A stretch of DNA of 64,000 nucleotides from Arthrobacter sp. ISL-85 (GCF_018613675.1 NZ_JAGGPQ010000011.1:186001-250000), one strand, 5' to 3'. Positions 33,701 to 42,686 are shown, counted from the stretch's first letter. A program made the numbers and translations. Notes: a model not told the origin generated them from the letters alone.

Positions 33701-34586
33701 CCTCGGCGGTGAGCTTGCCGTTGCGGGCCCGCTTGATCAGGTCCTCGTAGGTGTGCCAGAACTCGGCGAAGTTGAGGGTCTCGGCCTTCTTGATGTTCGG
33801 GACCATCAGCAGGCGGGTGCCGTCGGGCTTGGGCATGTCGATGGCGATGCCGAAGTTGACGTGGGCCGGCTGGACGGCGACAGGCTTGCCGTCCACCTCG
33901 TCGTAGTACACGTTCATGGACGGGAACTGGGACAGCGCGCGGATCACGGCGTAGCCGATGAGGTGCGTAAAGGAAACCTTGCCGCCGCGTGCGCGGGCCA
34001 GGTTTGAGTTGATGACCACGCGGTTGTCGATGAGCAGCTTGGCCGGAATGGCACGCACGCTGGTGGCGGTGGGCACCTGCAGGCTGGTGACCATGTTGGT
34101 GGCGATGGCTTTTGCCGGCCCGCGGAGGACGGAGACTACGTCTTCCTCGGGTGCGGTGGGCGCCTTCACGTTCTTGGGCAGCTGCGCCGGGATGGGCTGC
34201 GAGCCGGTGCCGGCTTCGGTTTTCTTGCCGCCGTCGCGCGCCTCCGTGGCCGGGGCTTTCTTGACGGGCGCCGGTGCCGGCGCCTGGGCGGCCGGAGCTG
34301 GTGCCGCGGGGGCGGCCGGAGCTGCTGCCGGCGACGGTGCCGGAGCGGCGGGAGCCGCCTTCACAACAGGAAGTTCCCGGGTAGGCGGGTGGGCAGCGTG
34401 TGCCGAATTTCCATTGGAAGAAGAGTTGGAAGAAGAACTGTTACCCGAGTCGAAGGATTCAAACAGCGGCCACCACTTGGCATCCACGGCGTTTTTGTCC
34501 TGCTGGTACTGCTCGTACAGTTCATCAACGAGCCACTCGTTTCCGCCAAATTCCTCTGGTAGACGGTGGCTTGGCTGCTCTGGCAC
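30768..34586 (-). CDS. kgd: Multifunctional 2-oxoglutarate dehydrogenase/decarboxylase (E1-E2 fusion)
   Basis: A 1272-aa TCA-cycle enzyme. Residues 1-45 resemble the E1o N-terminus (NEWLVDELYEQYQQDK). A Pro/Ala linker spans to about 120; an E2-type acyltransferase domain follows (to about 350, TYDHRVIQGAGSGEFL) without a lipoyl domain. The E1 thiamine-diphosphate part fills the rest (MAHRGRLNVL, GDAAFAGQG, NNQVGFTT). The architecture matches mycobacterial Kgd and corynebacterial OdhA, whose activity is held down by unphosphorylated GarA/OdhI. The start is GTG. A TAGACT hexamer on the minus strand at about 34690-34695 is a promoter candidate. Confidence 0.97.
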   Translation of the reverse strand: MPEQPSHRLPEEFGGNEWLVDELYEQYQQDKNAVDAKWWPLFESFDSGNSSSSNSSSNGNSAHAAHPPTRELPVVKAAPAAPAPSPAAAPAAPAAPAPAAQAPAPAPVKKAPATEARDGGKKTEAGTGSQPIPAQLPKNVKAPTAPEEDVVSVLRGPAKAIATNMVTSLQVPTATSVRAIPAKLLIDNRVVINSNLARARGGKVSFTHLIGYAVIRALSQFPSMNVYYDEVDGKPVAVQPAHVNFGIAIDMPKPDGTRLLMVPNIKKAETLNFAEFWHTYEDLIKRARNGKLTAEDHQGTTVSLTNPGGIGTVHSVPRLSKGQAAIIGVGALDYPAEFQGASEKIIAQNAISKVLTLTSTYDHRVIQGAGSGEFLKLVHQLLLGAQNFYDEIFEALRIPYEPVRWSPDLQVDPADEINKVARIQQLIHSFRVRGHLMADTDPLEYVQRKHPDLDVLTYGLTLWDLDREWPTGGFGGKPMLKFRDILGVLRDAYCRTTGIEYMHIQEPAERKWFQDQLEHAYSKPSREEQLRIVSKLNAAEAFETFLQTKFVGQKRFSLEGGESLIPLLDAIMSDAADDGLDEVAIGMAHRGRLNVLTNIAGKTYAQVFREFEGTQDPRSVQGSGDVKYHLGTEGTFTSDNGKETKVYLAANPSHLEAVDSVLEGIVRAKQDRLDQGESFPVLPIMVHGDAAFAGQGVVAETLNLSQLRGYRTGGTIHIVVNNQVGFTTAPSSSRSSTYSTDVAKMIQAPVFHVNGDDPEAVVRIGQLAYEFRQRFHKDVVIDMVCYRRRGHNEGDDPSMTQPLMYNLIEAKRSVRKLYTESLIGRGDITEEEAEQLLRDYQERLERVFAETHAAQTSPIPIVTADSAAVSDIERPKAQQSDSSVSAPASTAISAETLARIGKAHVEIPDGFTVHPKLKQLLEKREQMSREGGIDWGFGEIAAFGSLIMEGVPVRLAGQDSRRGTFVQRHAVFHDRANGKEWLPLGNLSDNQAKLWIYDSLLSEYAAMGFEYGYSVERPDALVLWEAQFGDFVNGAQTIIDEFISSAEQKWGQRSSLVLMLPHGYEGQGPDHSSARIERFLQLCAEDNMIVANPTTAASHFHLLRRQAYSRPRKPLIIFTPKQLLRLKAAASSVEDFTNGTFRPVIGDHEQLPATGVERVLLVSGRLYYDLLSTRQKTGDKTTAIVRVEQLYPLPNAEIQAELAKYPNAEVVWAQDEPANQGPWPFVGLHLPEALDRRVRLVSRPASASTAAGSMKRHAAEQDVLLKQAFARK

Positions 34587-34847
34587 TTGAAATACGCCTC
34601 TTCCATGAGTTTGATTTCTCTTTGGCCCCCCGGTGCTTCAGCACTACGTTCGAACCAGTCTCTGCGTCCTCTGAACCCAGACCTTTGCAAGTCTAGTGAG
34701 CATCCTGCGTTAACTGCCAATAAGGGTGACTCAAATCATGAAGTGACGAACGGGGGGCCAAATACGGCGGCCGTCGCTCGTCCGCCGGGGGCAGCCGGGC
34801 GGAAAGTGCAGGGGCGCCGGGGCAGGCAAAAGAGGGGCTCCCGGCCT

Positions 34848-34869
34848 CCCTGCCGGGCGTCCGGCAGGG
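34848..34869. repeat. GC-rich hairpin in the divergent region
   Basis: CCCTGCCGG - GCGT - CCGGCAGGG, a perfect 9-bp stem just upstream of the TAGACT promoter candidate. No U-tract follows on either strand, so it is not an obvious terminator. Confidence 0.6.
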
Positions 34870-34913
34870 GCGGCTCCTGTAGACTGAAATTCTTATGGAC
34901 AGTAAATCTAGGT

Positions 34914-34978
34914 GCCGGCCTGGGCGCTGTCAGCGGAGCTCGAAGAGCAGCGCCGCGCAGTCCGCCCCCAGAGCCGGC
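34914..34978 (+). ncRNA. Structured 5' leader element of the CNNM operon (candidate regulatory RNA)
   Basis: Nested pairings: GCCGGC (34914-34919) with GCCGGC (34973-34978), GGG with CCC inside, and GCGCTG (34924-34929) with CAGCGC (34948-34953). It lies about 165 nt before ATG 35144 of a putative Mg/Co transporter gene. It does not match a riboswitch class I can name. Confidence 0.4.
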
Positions 34979-35143
34979 AAACCCCGACAACGCGCCCATC
35001 ACCAGCCAACGGCCCAGCTTGCCGCAACCCGCACGGACCAGGCATCGGCATCCGCCGACCATCCTCCGCCGGGACGAAACAGTTTTCCCACTCCGCGGCT
35101 GACCTTGCTTCGGGAATTTTCAGAACTCCGGGCGGGCTGCTGA

Positions 35144-36478
35144 ATGGAGTGGCTCCTCCTTGCAGCAGGCCTGCTGCTGATCGCCGGCACGGGATTCTTC
35201 GTGGCCGTCGAATTCTCCCTCATCGCCCTGGACCAGTCCACCGTCCAGCGCGCAATCGACGACGGCGACACCGGCGCGGTGCCCTTGCTCACCTGCCTGA
35301 AGTCACTGTCCACCCAGCTGTCCAGCTGCCAGCTCGGCATCACGTTGACCACCTTGCTTACTGGTTATGTCATGGAGCCCTCGGTGGGCCGCCTCCTCAA
35401 GGCGCCGCTGGGCGCCGTCGGGCTTCCCGACGTGGCGGTGGAATCCGTCTCCCTCATCCTGGCGATGGTGGTTGCAACGCTGCTGTCCATGCTCCTGGGC
35501 GAGCTGGTGCCGAAAAACATGGCCATCGCGCTGGCGTTTCCCGTGGGCCGGACGCTGGCCGGCCCACAGCTGGTTTTCACCACGATCTTCAAGCCCGCCA
35601 TCCTGGTCCTCAACGGATTCTCCAACAAGGTCCTGCACGTCTTTGGCCTGGAGGCCAAAGAGGAGATTTCCGGTGCGCGGACGCCGGCAGAGCTTGCCTC
35701 GCTGGTCCGCAGGTCCGCTGCGATGGGAACGCTTGACGCCGGGACGGCCAACTTCGTTGCCCGCACCCTGAACTTCTCCACCCGGACAGCGGCGGACGTC
35801 ATGACGCCCCGCATCCGGCTGGAGACCATCGACGCCGACCAGCCGGTTTCCGACGTCCTGGATGCCGCGCGCAGGACCGGGTACTCCCGGTTCCCGGTCA
35901 TTGGTGAATCGGCCGATGACATCCGCGGCCTTGTGCACGTCAAGAAGGCCGTTGCCGTCCCGTGGGACCGCCGGCAGAACCTCGAAGCCGGCGCCATCAT
36001 GACCGAGGTGCTGCGCGTGCCCGAAACCATCCACCTGGATGCCCTGCTGGCCGAGCTCCGGGAGGGAAACCTTCAGCTGGCCGTTGTGCTTGATGAATAC
36101 GGCGGAACCGCAGGCATTGCCACCCTGGAGGACCTGGTGGAGGAGATTGTGGGCGAGGTGGCGGACGAGCACGACAGGGTCCGCCCGGGCCTCCTGCAAA
36201 GTGCCTCCGGCGATTGGTACTTCCCTGGCCTCCTCCGGCCCGATGAGTTGTCCGAGCACATTCCCGGCCTGGGCGTTCCGGACGAAGCAGCCTATGAGAC
36301 CGTGGGCGGCTACGTCATGAGCAAGCTCGGCAGGATCGCGGCCGTCGGTGACACCGTTCCGGTGAACGGCGGAACACTCAGCGTTACCCGGATGGACGGC
36401 CGCAGGATCGACCGCATCTGTTTCCACCCGGCGTCGGAACCGGCTGCGCAGGACGCCAATAACAGGAGTAAGCCATGA
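35144..36478 (+). CDS. CNNM/CorC-type transporter (hemolysin family), first of pair
   Basis: A 444-aa membrane protein: DUF21/CNNM domain with four hydrophobic segments (about 1-165, LGITLTTLLTGYV and LGELVPKNMAIA), a CBS pair (about 205-330, MTPRIRLETIDAD...) and a C-terminal CorC_HlyC domain (about 350-430). The family exports Mg2+ or Co2+, and nucleotide binding to CBS gates it. It overlaps the next gene by 4 nt (ATGA). No clear Shine-Dalgarno precedes ATG 35144, and the long structured leader may control it. Confidence 0.93.
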   Translation: MEWLLLAAGLLLIAGTGFFVAVEFSLIALDQSTVQRAIDDGDTGAVPLLTCLKSLSTQLSSCQLGITLTTLLTGYVMEPSVGRLLKAPLGAVGLPDVAVESVSLILAMVVATLLSMLLGELVPKNMAIALAFPVGRTLAGPQLVFTTIFKPAILVLNGFSNKVLHVFGLEAKEEISGARTPAELASLVRRSAAMGTLDAGTANFVARTLNFSTRTAADVMTPRIRLETIDADQPVSDVLDAARRTGYSRFPVIGESADDIRGLVHVKKAVAVPWDRRQNLEAGAIMTEVLRVPETIHLDALLAELREGNLQLAVVLDEYGGTAGIATLEDLVEEIVGEVADEHDRVRPGLLQSASGDWYFPGLLRPDELSEHIPGLGVPDEAAYETVGGYVMSKLGRIAAVGDTVPVNGGTLSVTRMDGRRIDRICFHPASEPAAQDANNRSKP

Positions 36479-37545
36479 GTGACTGGGCCGGAATTCTCTG
36501 GCTGGGCTTCCTCCTGCTGGGCAACGCCTTTTTTGTGGCGGCGGAATTCGCCATCATGTCCGCCCGCCGCAGCCAGATTGAACCCCTGGCGGACGCCGGC
36601 TCGAAGCGCGCCCAGACCACCTTGCGCGCCATGGAGAACGTTTCCCTGATGCTGGCCTGTGCACAGTTGGGCATCACTGTCTGTTCCCTGCTGATCCTGC
36701 TGGTGGCCGAACCGGCGATCCACCACCTGCTGGCCGTCCCCCTCGAAATGGTGGGACTGCCCGCGGAAGCGGCCGGCGTGGCCGCCTTCGCGGTGGCGCT
36801 GCTGGTGGTGACCTTCCTGCACGTCACGTTCGGCGAGATGGTCCCCAAGAACATTTCGGTGTCCGTGGCGGATAAGGCAGCAATGTTCCTGGCCCCTCCG
36901 CTGCTGTTCATCTCGCGGCTGGTCCATCCCGTGATTTCGGTGCTTAACTGGTCGGCCAACCACATCCTCAAACTGATGCGGGTCGAGCCCAAGGACGAGG
37001 TGACCTCTTCCTTCACCCTGGAGGAAGTGCAGTCGATCGTCCAGGAGTCCACCCGCCACGGGCTGGTGGACGACGACGCCGGGCTCATCACCGGTGCGCT
37101 GGAGTTCTCCGAGTACACGGCGGAGGACATCATGGTGCCGCTCGGAAACCTGGTCATGCTGGGAGCATCCACCACCCCGGTGGAGTTCGAGAAGGCTGTC
37201 AGCCGTACGGGTTTTTCCAGGTTCCCCATGCTCGATGACGAGGACATGCTCTACGGCTACCTCCATGTGAAGGACGTGCTGTCCATTCCGGAGTCCGCCT
37301 ATGAGCTGCCCATCGCCGAGAGCCGGATCCGGTCACTGGCCAACCTGGCGCTGGGCGACGAGATCGAAAAGGCCATGTCCGTCATGCAGCGCACGGGATC
37401 CCACCTTGCGCGCGTGATCGGCCCGGACGGCAACACGCGTGGGGTCCTTTTCCTCGAGGACGTGATCGAACAACTCGTCGGCGAGATCCGGGACGCAACG
37501 CAGGCCACCGGCATCCGCCGGCTGGGCCAGCCGAACGGGAGCTGA
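36475..37545 (+). CDS. CNNM/CorC-type transporter, second of pair
   Basis: A 356-aa companion with the DUF21/CNNM membrane domain (LGITVCSLLILLVAEP, FGEMVPKNISVS) and a CBS pair (about 205-330), but without the C-terminal CorC_HlyC domain of its partner. The tandem of one full and one short CNNM protein is common in actinobacteria and suggests a heterodimer. Translation is coupled to the upstream gene. Confidence 0.93.
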   Translation: MSDWAGILWLGFLLLGNAFFVAAEFAIMSARRSQIEPLADAGSKRAQTTLRAMENVSLMLACAQLGITVCSLLILLVAEPAIHHLLAVPLEMVGLPAEAAGVAAFAVALLVVTFLHVTFGEMVPKNISVSVADKAAMFLAPPLLFISRLVHPVISVLNWSANHILKLMRVEPKDEVTSSFTLEEVQSIVQESTRHGLVDDDAGLITGALEFSEYTAEDIMVPLGNLVMLGASTTPVEFEKAVSRTGFSRFPMLDDEDMLYGYLHVKDVLSIPESAYELPIAESRIRSLANLALGDEIEKAMSVMQRTGSHLARVIGPDGNTRGVLFLEDVIEQLVGEIRDATQATGIRRLGQPNGS

Positions 37546-37629
37546 CAACCGCGGAGGAGGCGCCCCTGGCCGATGGCGGGCGCCTCCCGCAGCAGGTTCC
37601 CGGAGGCCACATCTCCTTGCCTAAATAGG

Positions 37630-37642
37630 AATGATTCGCATT
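37630..37642. promoter_or_regulatory. Zur-like box and leaderless promoter of the zinc ABC operon
   Basis: AATG-ATTCG-CATT is a 13-bp inverted repeat. TATAGG follows at 37647-37652 and ends 6 nt before ATG 37659. A repressor here would cover the core promoter. A Fur-family gene lies at the other end of the operon. Confidence 0.65.
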
Positions 37643-37658
37643 TAGGTATAGGCTGGCC

Positions 37659-38681
37659 ATGTTGCCCTCCATCATGCGTGAACTGAGGTTTTTCGTGCGC
37701 CGTCCAGCCGCTGCCAGCTCTTTCCTTGCCGCCCTCGCGGGCTTTGGCCTCCTGCTTAGTGCCTGCAGCTCCCAGCCGTCCCAAACCGCGGACCTGGCAC
37801 AGGGAATCAAGGTGGTGGCATCAACGAACGTCTATGGTGACATCGCCAGGACCATCGGCGGGGACAAGGTCAAAGTCACCGCCATCATCAATAACGCAGG
37901 CCAGGATCCGCACTCCTACGAGGCGACGGCCCAGGACCGGCTGGCTGTCTCCAAGGCGCAGCTCGTCATCGAAAACGGTGGCGGGTACGACGGCTTCGTC
38001 CACACCCTGGTGGAAAGCAGTAACCTTGACAGCGCTTCGGTGTTGAACGCCGTCGAAGTGTCCGGCCTTGCCCATCGGGAAGGAACCGGCCCTGCTGCGC
38101 CGTCAACCGCCCCGGACACGGCGGGCGTGCAGGATGGGCACGACCATGGGGACCTCAATGAGCACGTCTGGTACAGCCTGCCGGCGATGGAGCGCATGGC
38201 TGACGGCATAGCAGGCAAGCTTGGCGCCCTGGACCCGGGCTCTGCAGCCACGTTCTCCGCGAACGCCGAATCCTTCAAGTCCGCCTTGTCGTCCCTGCAC
38301 GGTCGGCTGGACAGCATGAAGGCCGCCGGGGGCGGGGGCCGGGTGGCGGTCACGGAACCGGTGCCGCTGTACCTGCTGGAGGATGCCGGGCTGGTGAACG
38401 CGACGCCCGGGCAGTACACCGCAGCCATCGAGGAGGGCGCTGACGTTCCCCCTGCTGTCCTGAAGGAAGCCACCGACCTGGTGCGTTCCAGGACGGTGCG
38501 CCTGCTGGCCTATAACGCCCAGACGGAAGGACCCCAGACCGAAGCGCTGAAGAAGGCGGCCGAGTCCGCAGGAGTGCCGGTAGTGGACTTCACCGAGACC
38601 CTGCCCGAAGGCAAGAACTACCTCCAGTGGATGACGGACAATGTGAGCAACATCGGCAAGGTTCTGGAGGCAAGCCGGTGA
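37659..38681 (+). CDS. Zinc/manganese ABC transporter substrate-binding lipoprotein
   Basis: A 340-aa ZnuA-like protein. Signal peptide with lipobox LLLSAC-SS near residue 37. Metal-site features include QDPHSYEA, and a His/Asp-rich loop DGHDHGDLNEHVWY typical of zinc chaperone loops. The start ATG 37659 fits a leaderless mRNA; ATG 37674 (MRELRFF) is also possible. First gene of a three-gene operon with ATPase and permease, followed by a convergent Fur-family gene. Zinc is favoured over manganese because of the His loop and Zur-like box. Confidence 0.92.
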   Translation: MLPSIMRELRFFVRRPAAASSFLAALAGFGLLLSACSSQPSQTADLAQGIKVVASTNVYGDIARTIGGDKVKVTAIINNAGQDPHSYEATAQDRLAVSKAQLVIENGGGYDGFVHTLVESSNLDSASVLNAVEVSGLAHREGTGPAAPSTAPDTAGVQDGHDHGDLNEHVWYSLPAMERMADGIAGKLGALDPGSAATFSANAESFKSALSSLHGRLDSMKAAGGGGRVAVTEPVPLYLLEDAGLVNATPGQYTAAIEEGADVPPAVLKEATDLVRSRTVRLLAYNAQTEGPQTEALKKAAESAGVPVVDFTETLPEGKNYLQWMTDNVSNIGKVLEASR

Positions 38682-39493
38682 AATCCGTGATCAGCCTCAA
38701 AGGGGCATCCCTCAAGTTCGGCCAGCGCACGCTCTGGGAGGACCTGGACCTGGACATCAGGCCCGGCGAGTTCTTCGCTGTGCTGGGCCCAAACGGCAGC
38801 GGCAAGACCAGCTTCCTGAAAGTCCTGCTGGGCCTGCAGAAACTGCACGCAGGCGAGGCATCCCTGGGCGGACGGCCCGTGGAACGCGGGAGCAGCCTGA
38901 TCGGGTACATTCCCCAGCAGAAATCCTTTGCACCGGATACGCCAATGCGGGCCCGGGACCTGGTGGGACTGGGAGTGGACGGCCATCGCTGGGGAGTCCG
39001 GCTCCGGTCGGCCAGGACAAACCGGAGGGTGGACCAGCTCCTGGAGCTCGTGGGAGCCTCCGACTACGCCAACGTCCCGGTAGGCCAGCTCTCCGGCGGC
39101 GAGCAACAGCGGCTCCGGGTGGCACAGGCCCTGGCGGCCGATCCCCAGGTCCTGCTTTGTGACGAGCCGTTGCTCTCCCTGGACCTGCACCACCAACAGG
39201 CAGTGAGCGCCCTCATCAGCAAGCGCAGCCGTGAGCAAAACAGTGCCGTCGTCTTCGTGACCCACGAAATCAATCCGATCATCGAATACGTGGACCGTGT
39301 CCTCTACCTGGCCGGTGGCCGATTCCGGGTGGGGCCGCCGGACAAGGTCATGACCACGGATGTGCTTTCGGACCTGTACGGAAGCCATGTGGAAGTGATC
39401 CGCGCCAATGGCCGGCTGGTGGTGGTCGGCTTGCCGGACGCCACCACCCACCACCACGCGGAGGCGGACACGATGGCAGGGGAGGTGGCGTAG
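38678..39493 (+). CDS. Zinc ABC transporter ATP-binding protein
   Basis: A 271-aa ABC ATPase with Walker A GPNGSGKTS, signature [14 protein letters not shown], Walker B VLLCDEPLLSLD and switch His in VTHEIN. A short His-rich tail (TTHHHAEAD) may bind metal. The GTG start overlaps the stop of the binding-protein gene. Its stop TAG shares a base with the permease GTG. Confidence 0.93.
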   Translation: MKSVISLKGASLKFGQRTLWEDLDLDIRPGEFFAVLGPNGSGKTSFLKVLLGLQKLHAGEASLGGRPVERGSSLIGYIPQQKSFAPDTPMRARDLVGLGVDGHRWGVRLRSARTNRRVDQLLELVGASDYANVPVGQLSGGEQQRLRVAQALAADPQVLLCDEPLLSLDLHHQQAVSALISKRSREQNSAVVFVTHEINPIIEYVDRVLYLAGGRFRVGPPDKVMTTDVLSDLYGSHVEVIRANGRLVVVGLPDATTHHHAEADTMAGEVA

Positions 39494-40377
39494 TGGACGC
39501 CGACAGTCTCCTGGGTGCCATCTTCAATTTCGACAATTACGGCGAACTGCTGGTCCTGGTCCAGAACTCCATCTGGGCGGGCGCCATCCTGGGGCTCCTT
39601 GGCGGCCTCGTGGGCACCTTTGTCATGAAGCGCGACCTTGCGTTCGCTGTCCACGGCATCTCCGAGCTCTCCTTTGCGGGGGCTGCTTTTGCGCTGCTCA
39701 TAGGGGCGGATGTGGTCCTTGGCTCGCTGGCTGGATCGGTTGCGGCTGCGCTGCTGCTGGGCCTGATGGGGGTTCGCGCCAGGGACAAGAACTCCATCAT
39801 CGGGGTCATCATGCCCTTCGGGCTGGGACTTGGCATCCTGTTCCTGTCCCTGTACCAGGGGCGCGCAGCAAACAAGTTCGGACTGCTGACCGGGCAGATT
39901 GTTTCCGTGGACACGGTCCAACTCCAGGCACTCGCCGGGACTGCCGCCGTCGTGATGCTCGTCCTGCTGGCCATCTGGCGGCCCTTGAACTTCGCCAGTG
40001 TGGACCCCGACCTCGCGGAGGCGCGGGGAGTGCCCGTCCGCAGCCTGGCCCTCGTGTTCATGATCCTCCTGGGCGTCAGTGTGGCCTTGTCCATCCAGGT
40101 GGTGGGCGCCCTGCTGGTCCTCGCCCTGCTCATCACCCCGGCGGCCGCAGCGCTGCGGGTTACTTCCTCGCCGGTAGCGGCAGTGGTCCTCAGCGTTGTC
40201 TTCGCCATGACGGCAACGGTGGGTGGAATCCTGCTGGCGCTGGGCGGACGGATTCCCATCAGCCCCTATGTCACCACGTTGTCGTTCCTGATCTACGTGG
40301 TGTGCCGTGCGATTGGGTCCGTGCGCGTGGCCCGGGGCGTCAACGGGCGGCTCCTTACAGCTTCCCGGCGGCCTTAA
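39493..40377 (+). CDS. Zinc ABC transporter permease (ABC-3 family)
   Basis: A 294-aa integral membrane protein with about eight hydrophobic segments and the family motifs FVMKRDLAFAVHGISELSFA and GALLVLALLITPAAAALR. It completes the uptake system. Its 3' end overlaps the convergent Fur-family gene by 23 nt. Confidence 0.93.
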   Translation: MDADSLLGAIFNFDNYGELLVLVQNSIWAGAILGLLGGLVGTFVMKRDLAFAVHGISELSFAGAAFALLIGADVVLGSLAGSVAAALLLGLMGVRARDKNSIIGVIMPFGLGLGILFLSLYQGRAANKFGLLTGQIVSVDTVQLQALAGTAAVVMLVLLAIWRPLNFASVDPDLAEARGVPVRSLALVFMILLGVSVALSIQVVGALLVLALLITPAAAALRVTSSPVAAVVLSVVFAMTATVGGILLALGGRIPISPYVTTLSFLIYVVCRAIGSVRVARGVNGRLLTASRRP

Positions 40378-40828
40378 GGGCAGTGCAGTCCGGGCACAGC
40401 CCGAAAATTTCAACCGTATGGTCAACTTCCGTGAACCCATGATCTGCAGCCGTGCGAACGGCCCACGTCTCCACGGCGGGGGCTTCCACTTCCACGGCCC
40501 TTCCGCAGTTCCTGCAGAGCAGGTGGTGGTGGTGGCCGGTCACCGCGCAGCGCCGGTACACCGCCTCACCGTCGCCATTGCGCAGCACGTCAACCAGGCC
40601 CTCATCGGCGAGCGACTGCAGGATCCGGTAGGCGGTGGCAAGCGAAACGGAGACGCCCTGGTCCAGCAGAATCCGGTAGAGCTCCTGCGTGCTGACAAAG
40701 TCGTCCAGGCGGTCCAGCGCAGCACTGACGGCTTTGCGTTGCTTGGTAACCCGCTGTTCCTTGCCGCCTCCTGCCGGGGACGGGGCGGCGGAATCAGCCT
40801 TGACGCCGATCGGCATGGACGAACTCAC
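40355..40828 (-). CDS. zur: Fur-family regulator, probably Zur
   Basis: A 157-aa Fur-family repressor: winged helix (about 25-95, TKQRKAVSAALDRLDDFVS, SLATAYRILQSLADEGLVDV), regulatory metal motif GHHHHLLCRNCGRAVEVE, and a second CxxC (FGLCPDC) for structural zinc. Position next to a zinc-type ABC operon supports Zur rather than Fur. Starts at GTG 40828 or ATG 40816; the choice is open. Confidence 0.85.
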   Translation of the reverse strand: MSSSMPIGVKADSAAPSPAGGGKEQRVTKQRKAVSAALDRLDDFVSTQELYRILLDQGVSVSLATAYRILQSLADEGLVDVLRNGDGEAVYRRCAVTGHHHHLLCRNCGRAVEVEAPAVETWAVRTAADHGFTEVDHTVEIFGLCPDCTALKAAGKL

Positions 40829-40920
40829 TTCCGTGGGGGGCAGACATCAAGATTACCAGCCGGCGTTTGGTAGACGGGCTTCGTGGACAGCGTTCCGGAA
40901 CCGACCCTAGGCTGGCGCTT

Positions 40921-41577
40921 ATGAAGCTGACCAAATACACCCACGCCTGTGTCCGTCTCGAAAAGGACGGCGGTGTCCTGGTCATTGACCCCGGCACCTT
41001 TTCGGAATCAGCGGAGGCGCTGTCAGGGGCCCAGGCCGTCCTGGTGACGCACGAACACGCAGACCATCTTGACTCCAAGGCCGTGGTGGAAGCCCTGCAG
41101 GGCAGCCAGCACCTCGAACTCCACGCTCCCGGAGGCGTGGCAGAGCAGCTGCGGCAGGAAGCTCCCGGTGCTGCTGAACGCATCCACACCGTGGAGCCTG
41201 GCTCCACGTTCCAGGCGGCCGGCTTCGACGTCCGCAGCTTTGGCGGCCAGCATGCCCTGATCCACCCCCAGATCCCCCTTGTGGCGAACATCGGCTTCCT
41301 GGTTGACCAGAACGTGTACCACCCGGGGGACTCGTTCATCATCCCGGACGCCATCACAGTCCAGACACTCCTGGTTCCGCTGCACGCTCCCTGGAGCAAG
41401 TCTGCCGAGGTAGTGGACTTTGTGATCGGGGTGCGGGCGCCGCGGGCGTTCCAGATCCATGACGGGCTGCTCAACGACAACGGCCTGGGCATCGTCGAAG
41501 GGCACGTCAAGCGGATCGGGGCGAAGTACGGGACCGAATACCGGCACTTGGCACCCCGCGAGTGGGTGGAGGTCTAA
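40921..41577 (+). CDS. MBL-fold metallo-hydrolase
   Basis: A 218-aa beta-lactamase-fold hydrolase with THEHADHLD (His44, His46, Asp48, His49), GGQHALIHP, a VYHPGDSF region and a late HAPWSK. It resembles the UlaG/RomA-like soluble group; substrate unknown. TAGGCT ends 7 nt before ATG 40921, implying a leaderless mRNA. It is convergent and overlapping by 4 nt with the cysteine lyase gene. Confidence 0.88.
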   Translation: MKLTKYTHACVRLEKDGGVLVIDPGTFSESAEALSGAQAVLVTHEHADHLDSKAVVEALQGSQHLELHAPGGVAEQLRQEAPGAAERIHTVEPGSTFQAAGFDVRSFGGQHALIHPQIPLVANIGFLVDQNVYHPGDSFIIPDAITVQTLLVPLHAPWSKSAEVVDFVIGVRAPRAFQIHDGLLNDNGLGIVEGHVKRIGAKYGTEYRHLAPREWVEV

Positions 41578-42686
41578 CCTGCTGAACCGGTCCATTCCCC
41601 GGTGTCCAGGAAGCGCGCAATCACCCTTTCATGCGGCACCGGATCCAACCCCTGGGCCGCCAGCCAGTCATGGTTCCAGTAGGTGCCCGCATAGCGTTCG
41701 CCGCCGTCGCACATCAATGACACCACGCTGCCCCGGCGGCCCTCCGACAGCATGCGGGCGACTGTCTGCCAGACGCCCCACAGGTTGGTGCCGGTGGACG
41801 GGCCGGCGTGCAGGCCTGCAAAGGAGTCCAGGTGCCGCATGGCAGCAACGGAGGCCGCGTCCGGCACCTGGACCATACTGTCAATCACCGTGGGAATGAA
41901 ACTGGGCTCCATCCGCGCCCGGCCAATGCCTTCAATCCGCGAAGGCAAGCCGGTGGGCTGACCGGCGGATTCCCCCAGCCAGCCGGGGTAGAACGCGGAG
42001 TTTTCCGGGTCCACCACCAGCAGCCTGGTGTGATGGCTGTGGTAGCGCAGGTACCGGCCGATCGTGGCGCTGGTTCCGCCGGTCCCGGCGCCCACCACGA
42101 TCCAGTCCGGCACCGGGTGCGGCTCCAGGCTGAGCTGGCCGAAGATCGACTCGGCGATGTTGTTGTTCCCGCGCCAGTCCGTGGCCCGCTCCGCGTAAGT
42201 GAACTGGTCCATGTAGTGGCCCTTGCAGGTAGCGGCCACCTCTTCTGCCGCCGCGTATACGTCGGACGCGTTCGCCACCAGAAGGCAGGAGCCGCCGAAC
42301 TGTTCGATCAGCGCGATTTTCTCCGGACTGGTGGTTCTCGCCATCACGGCGATGAAAGGGAGTCCCAGCAGTTGGGCGAAATACGCCTCCGATACCGCCG
42401 TGCTGCCGCTGGAGGCCTCCACGATGGTGGTGTCCGCCCGGATCCAGCCGTTGACCAGGCCGAACAGGAACAGTGACCTTGCCAGCCGGTGCTTGAGGCT
42501 GCCGGAACGGTGCCTGGACTCGTCCTTGAGGTACAGCTGGATTCCCCAGTGCTCCGGCAAGTCAACGGAGTAGAGGTGGGTGTCCGCGGAGCGGTTGTTC
42601 TCCGCCCTGATGGTGCGGATGGCGTGGTCCGCCCAGTCCCGGTCCGGTTTTCCGCTGTTCGTCCCGGTGCTGCCCTCGATCCTCAC
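41574..42686 (-). CDS. cds1: PLP-dependent cysteine desulfhydrase (Cds1-like)
   Basis: A 370-aa fold-type II PLP enzyme with Schiff-base Lys65 in [20 protein letters not shown], the phosphate loop [15 protein letters not shown], and [16 protein letters not shown] near the C-terminus. It matches mycobacterial Rv3684/Cds1, which degrades L-cysteine to H2S, pyruvate and ammonia; cysteine synthase activity is the alternative. The GTG start is 6 nt after TAGGCT, another leaderless candidate. Confidence 0.85.
   Translation of the reverse strand: MRIEGSTGTNSGKPDRDWADHAIRTIRAENNRSADTHLYSVDLPEHWGIQLYLKDESRHRSGSLKHRLARSLFLFGLVNGWIRADTTIVEASSGSTAVSEAYFAQLLGLPFIAVMARTTSPEKIALIEQFGGSCLLVANASDVYAAAEEVAATCKGHYMDQFTYAERATDWRGNNNIAESIFGQLSLEPHPVPDWIVVGAGTGGTSATIGRYLRYHSHHTRLLVVDPENSAFYPGWLGESAGQPTGLPSRIEGIGRARMEPSFIPTVIDSMVQVPDAASVAAMRHLDSFAGLHAGPSTGTNLWGVWQTVARMLSEGRRGSVVSLMCDGGERYAGTYWNHDWLAAQGLDPVPHERVIARFLDTGEWTGSAG

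Larger units (their letters stand above)
34587..35143. other. 557-nt divergent region between kgd and the CNNM genes
   Basis: No coding region is convincing. It holds the kgd leader and promoter on the left and a probable promoter (TAGACT near 34880) plus a leader of about 255 nt on the right. Two structured pieces stand out: a perfect 9-bp GC hairpin at 34848-34869 and a nested stem at 34914-34978. Confidence 0.75.

Noticed and set aside
34566..35102. 178-codon plus-strand frame in the kgd-CNNM gap
   Set aside because: It overlaps the kgd start and promoter region, is Pro/Arg/Ser-rich without motifs and has no ribosome site.
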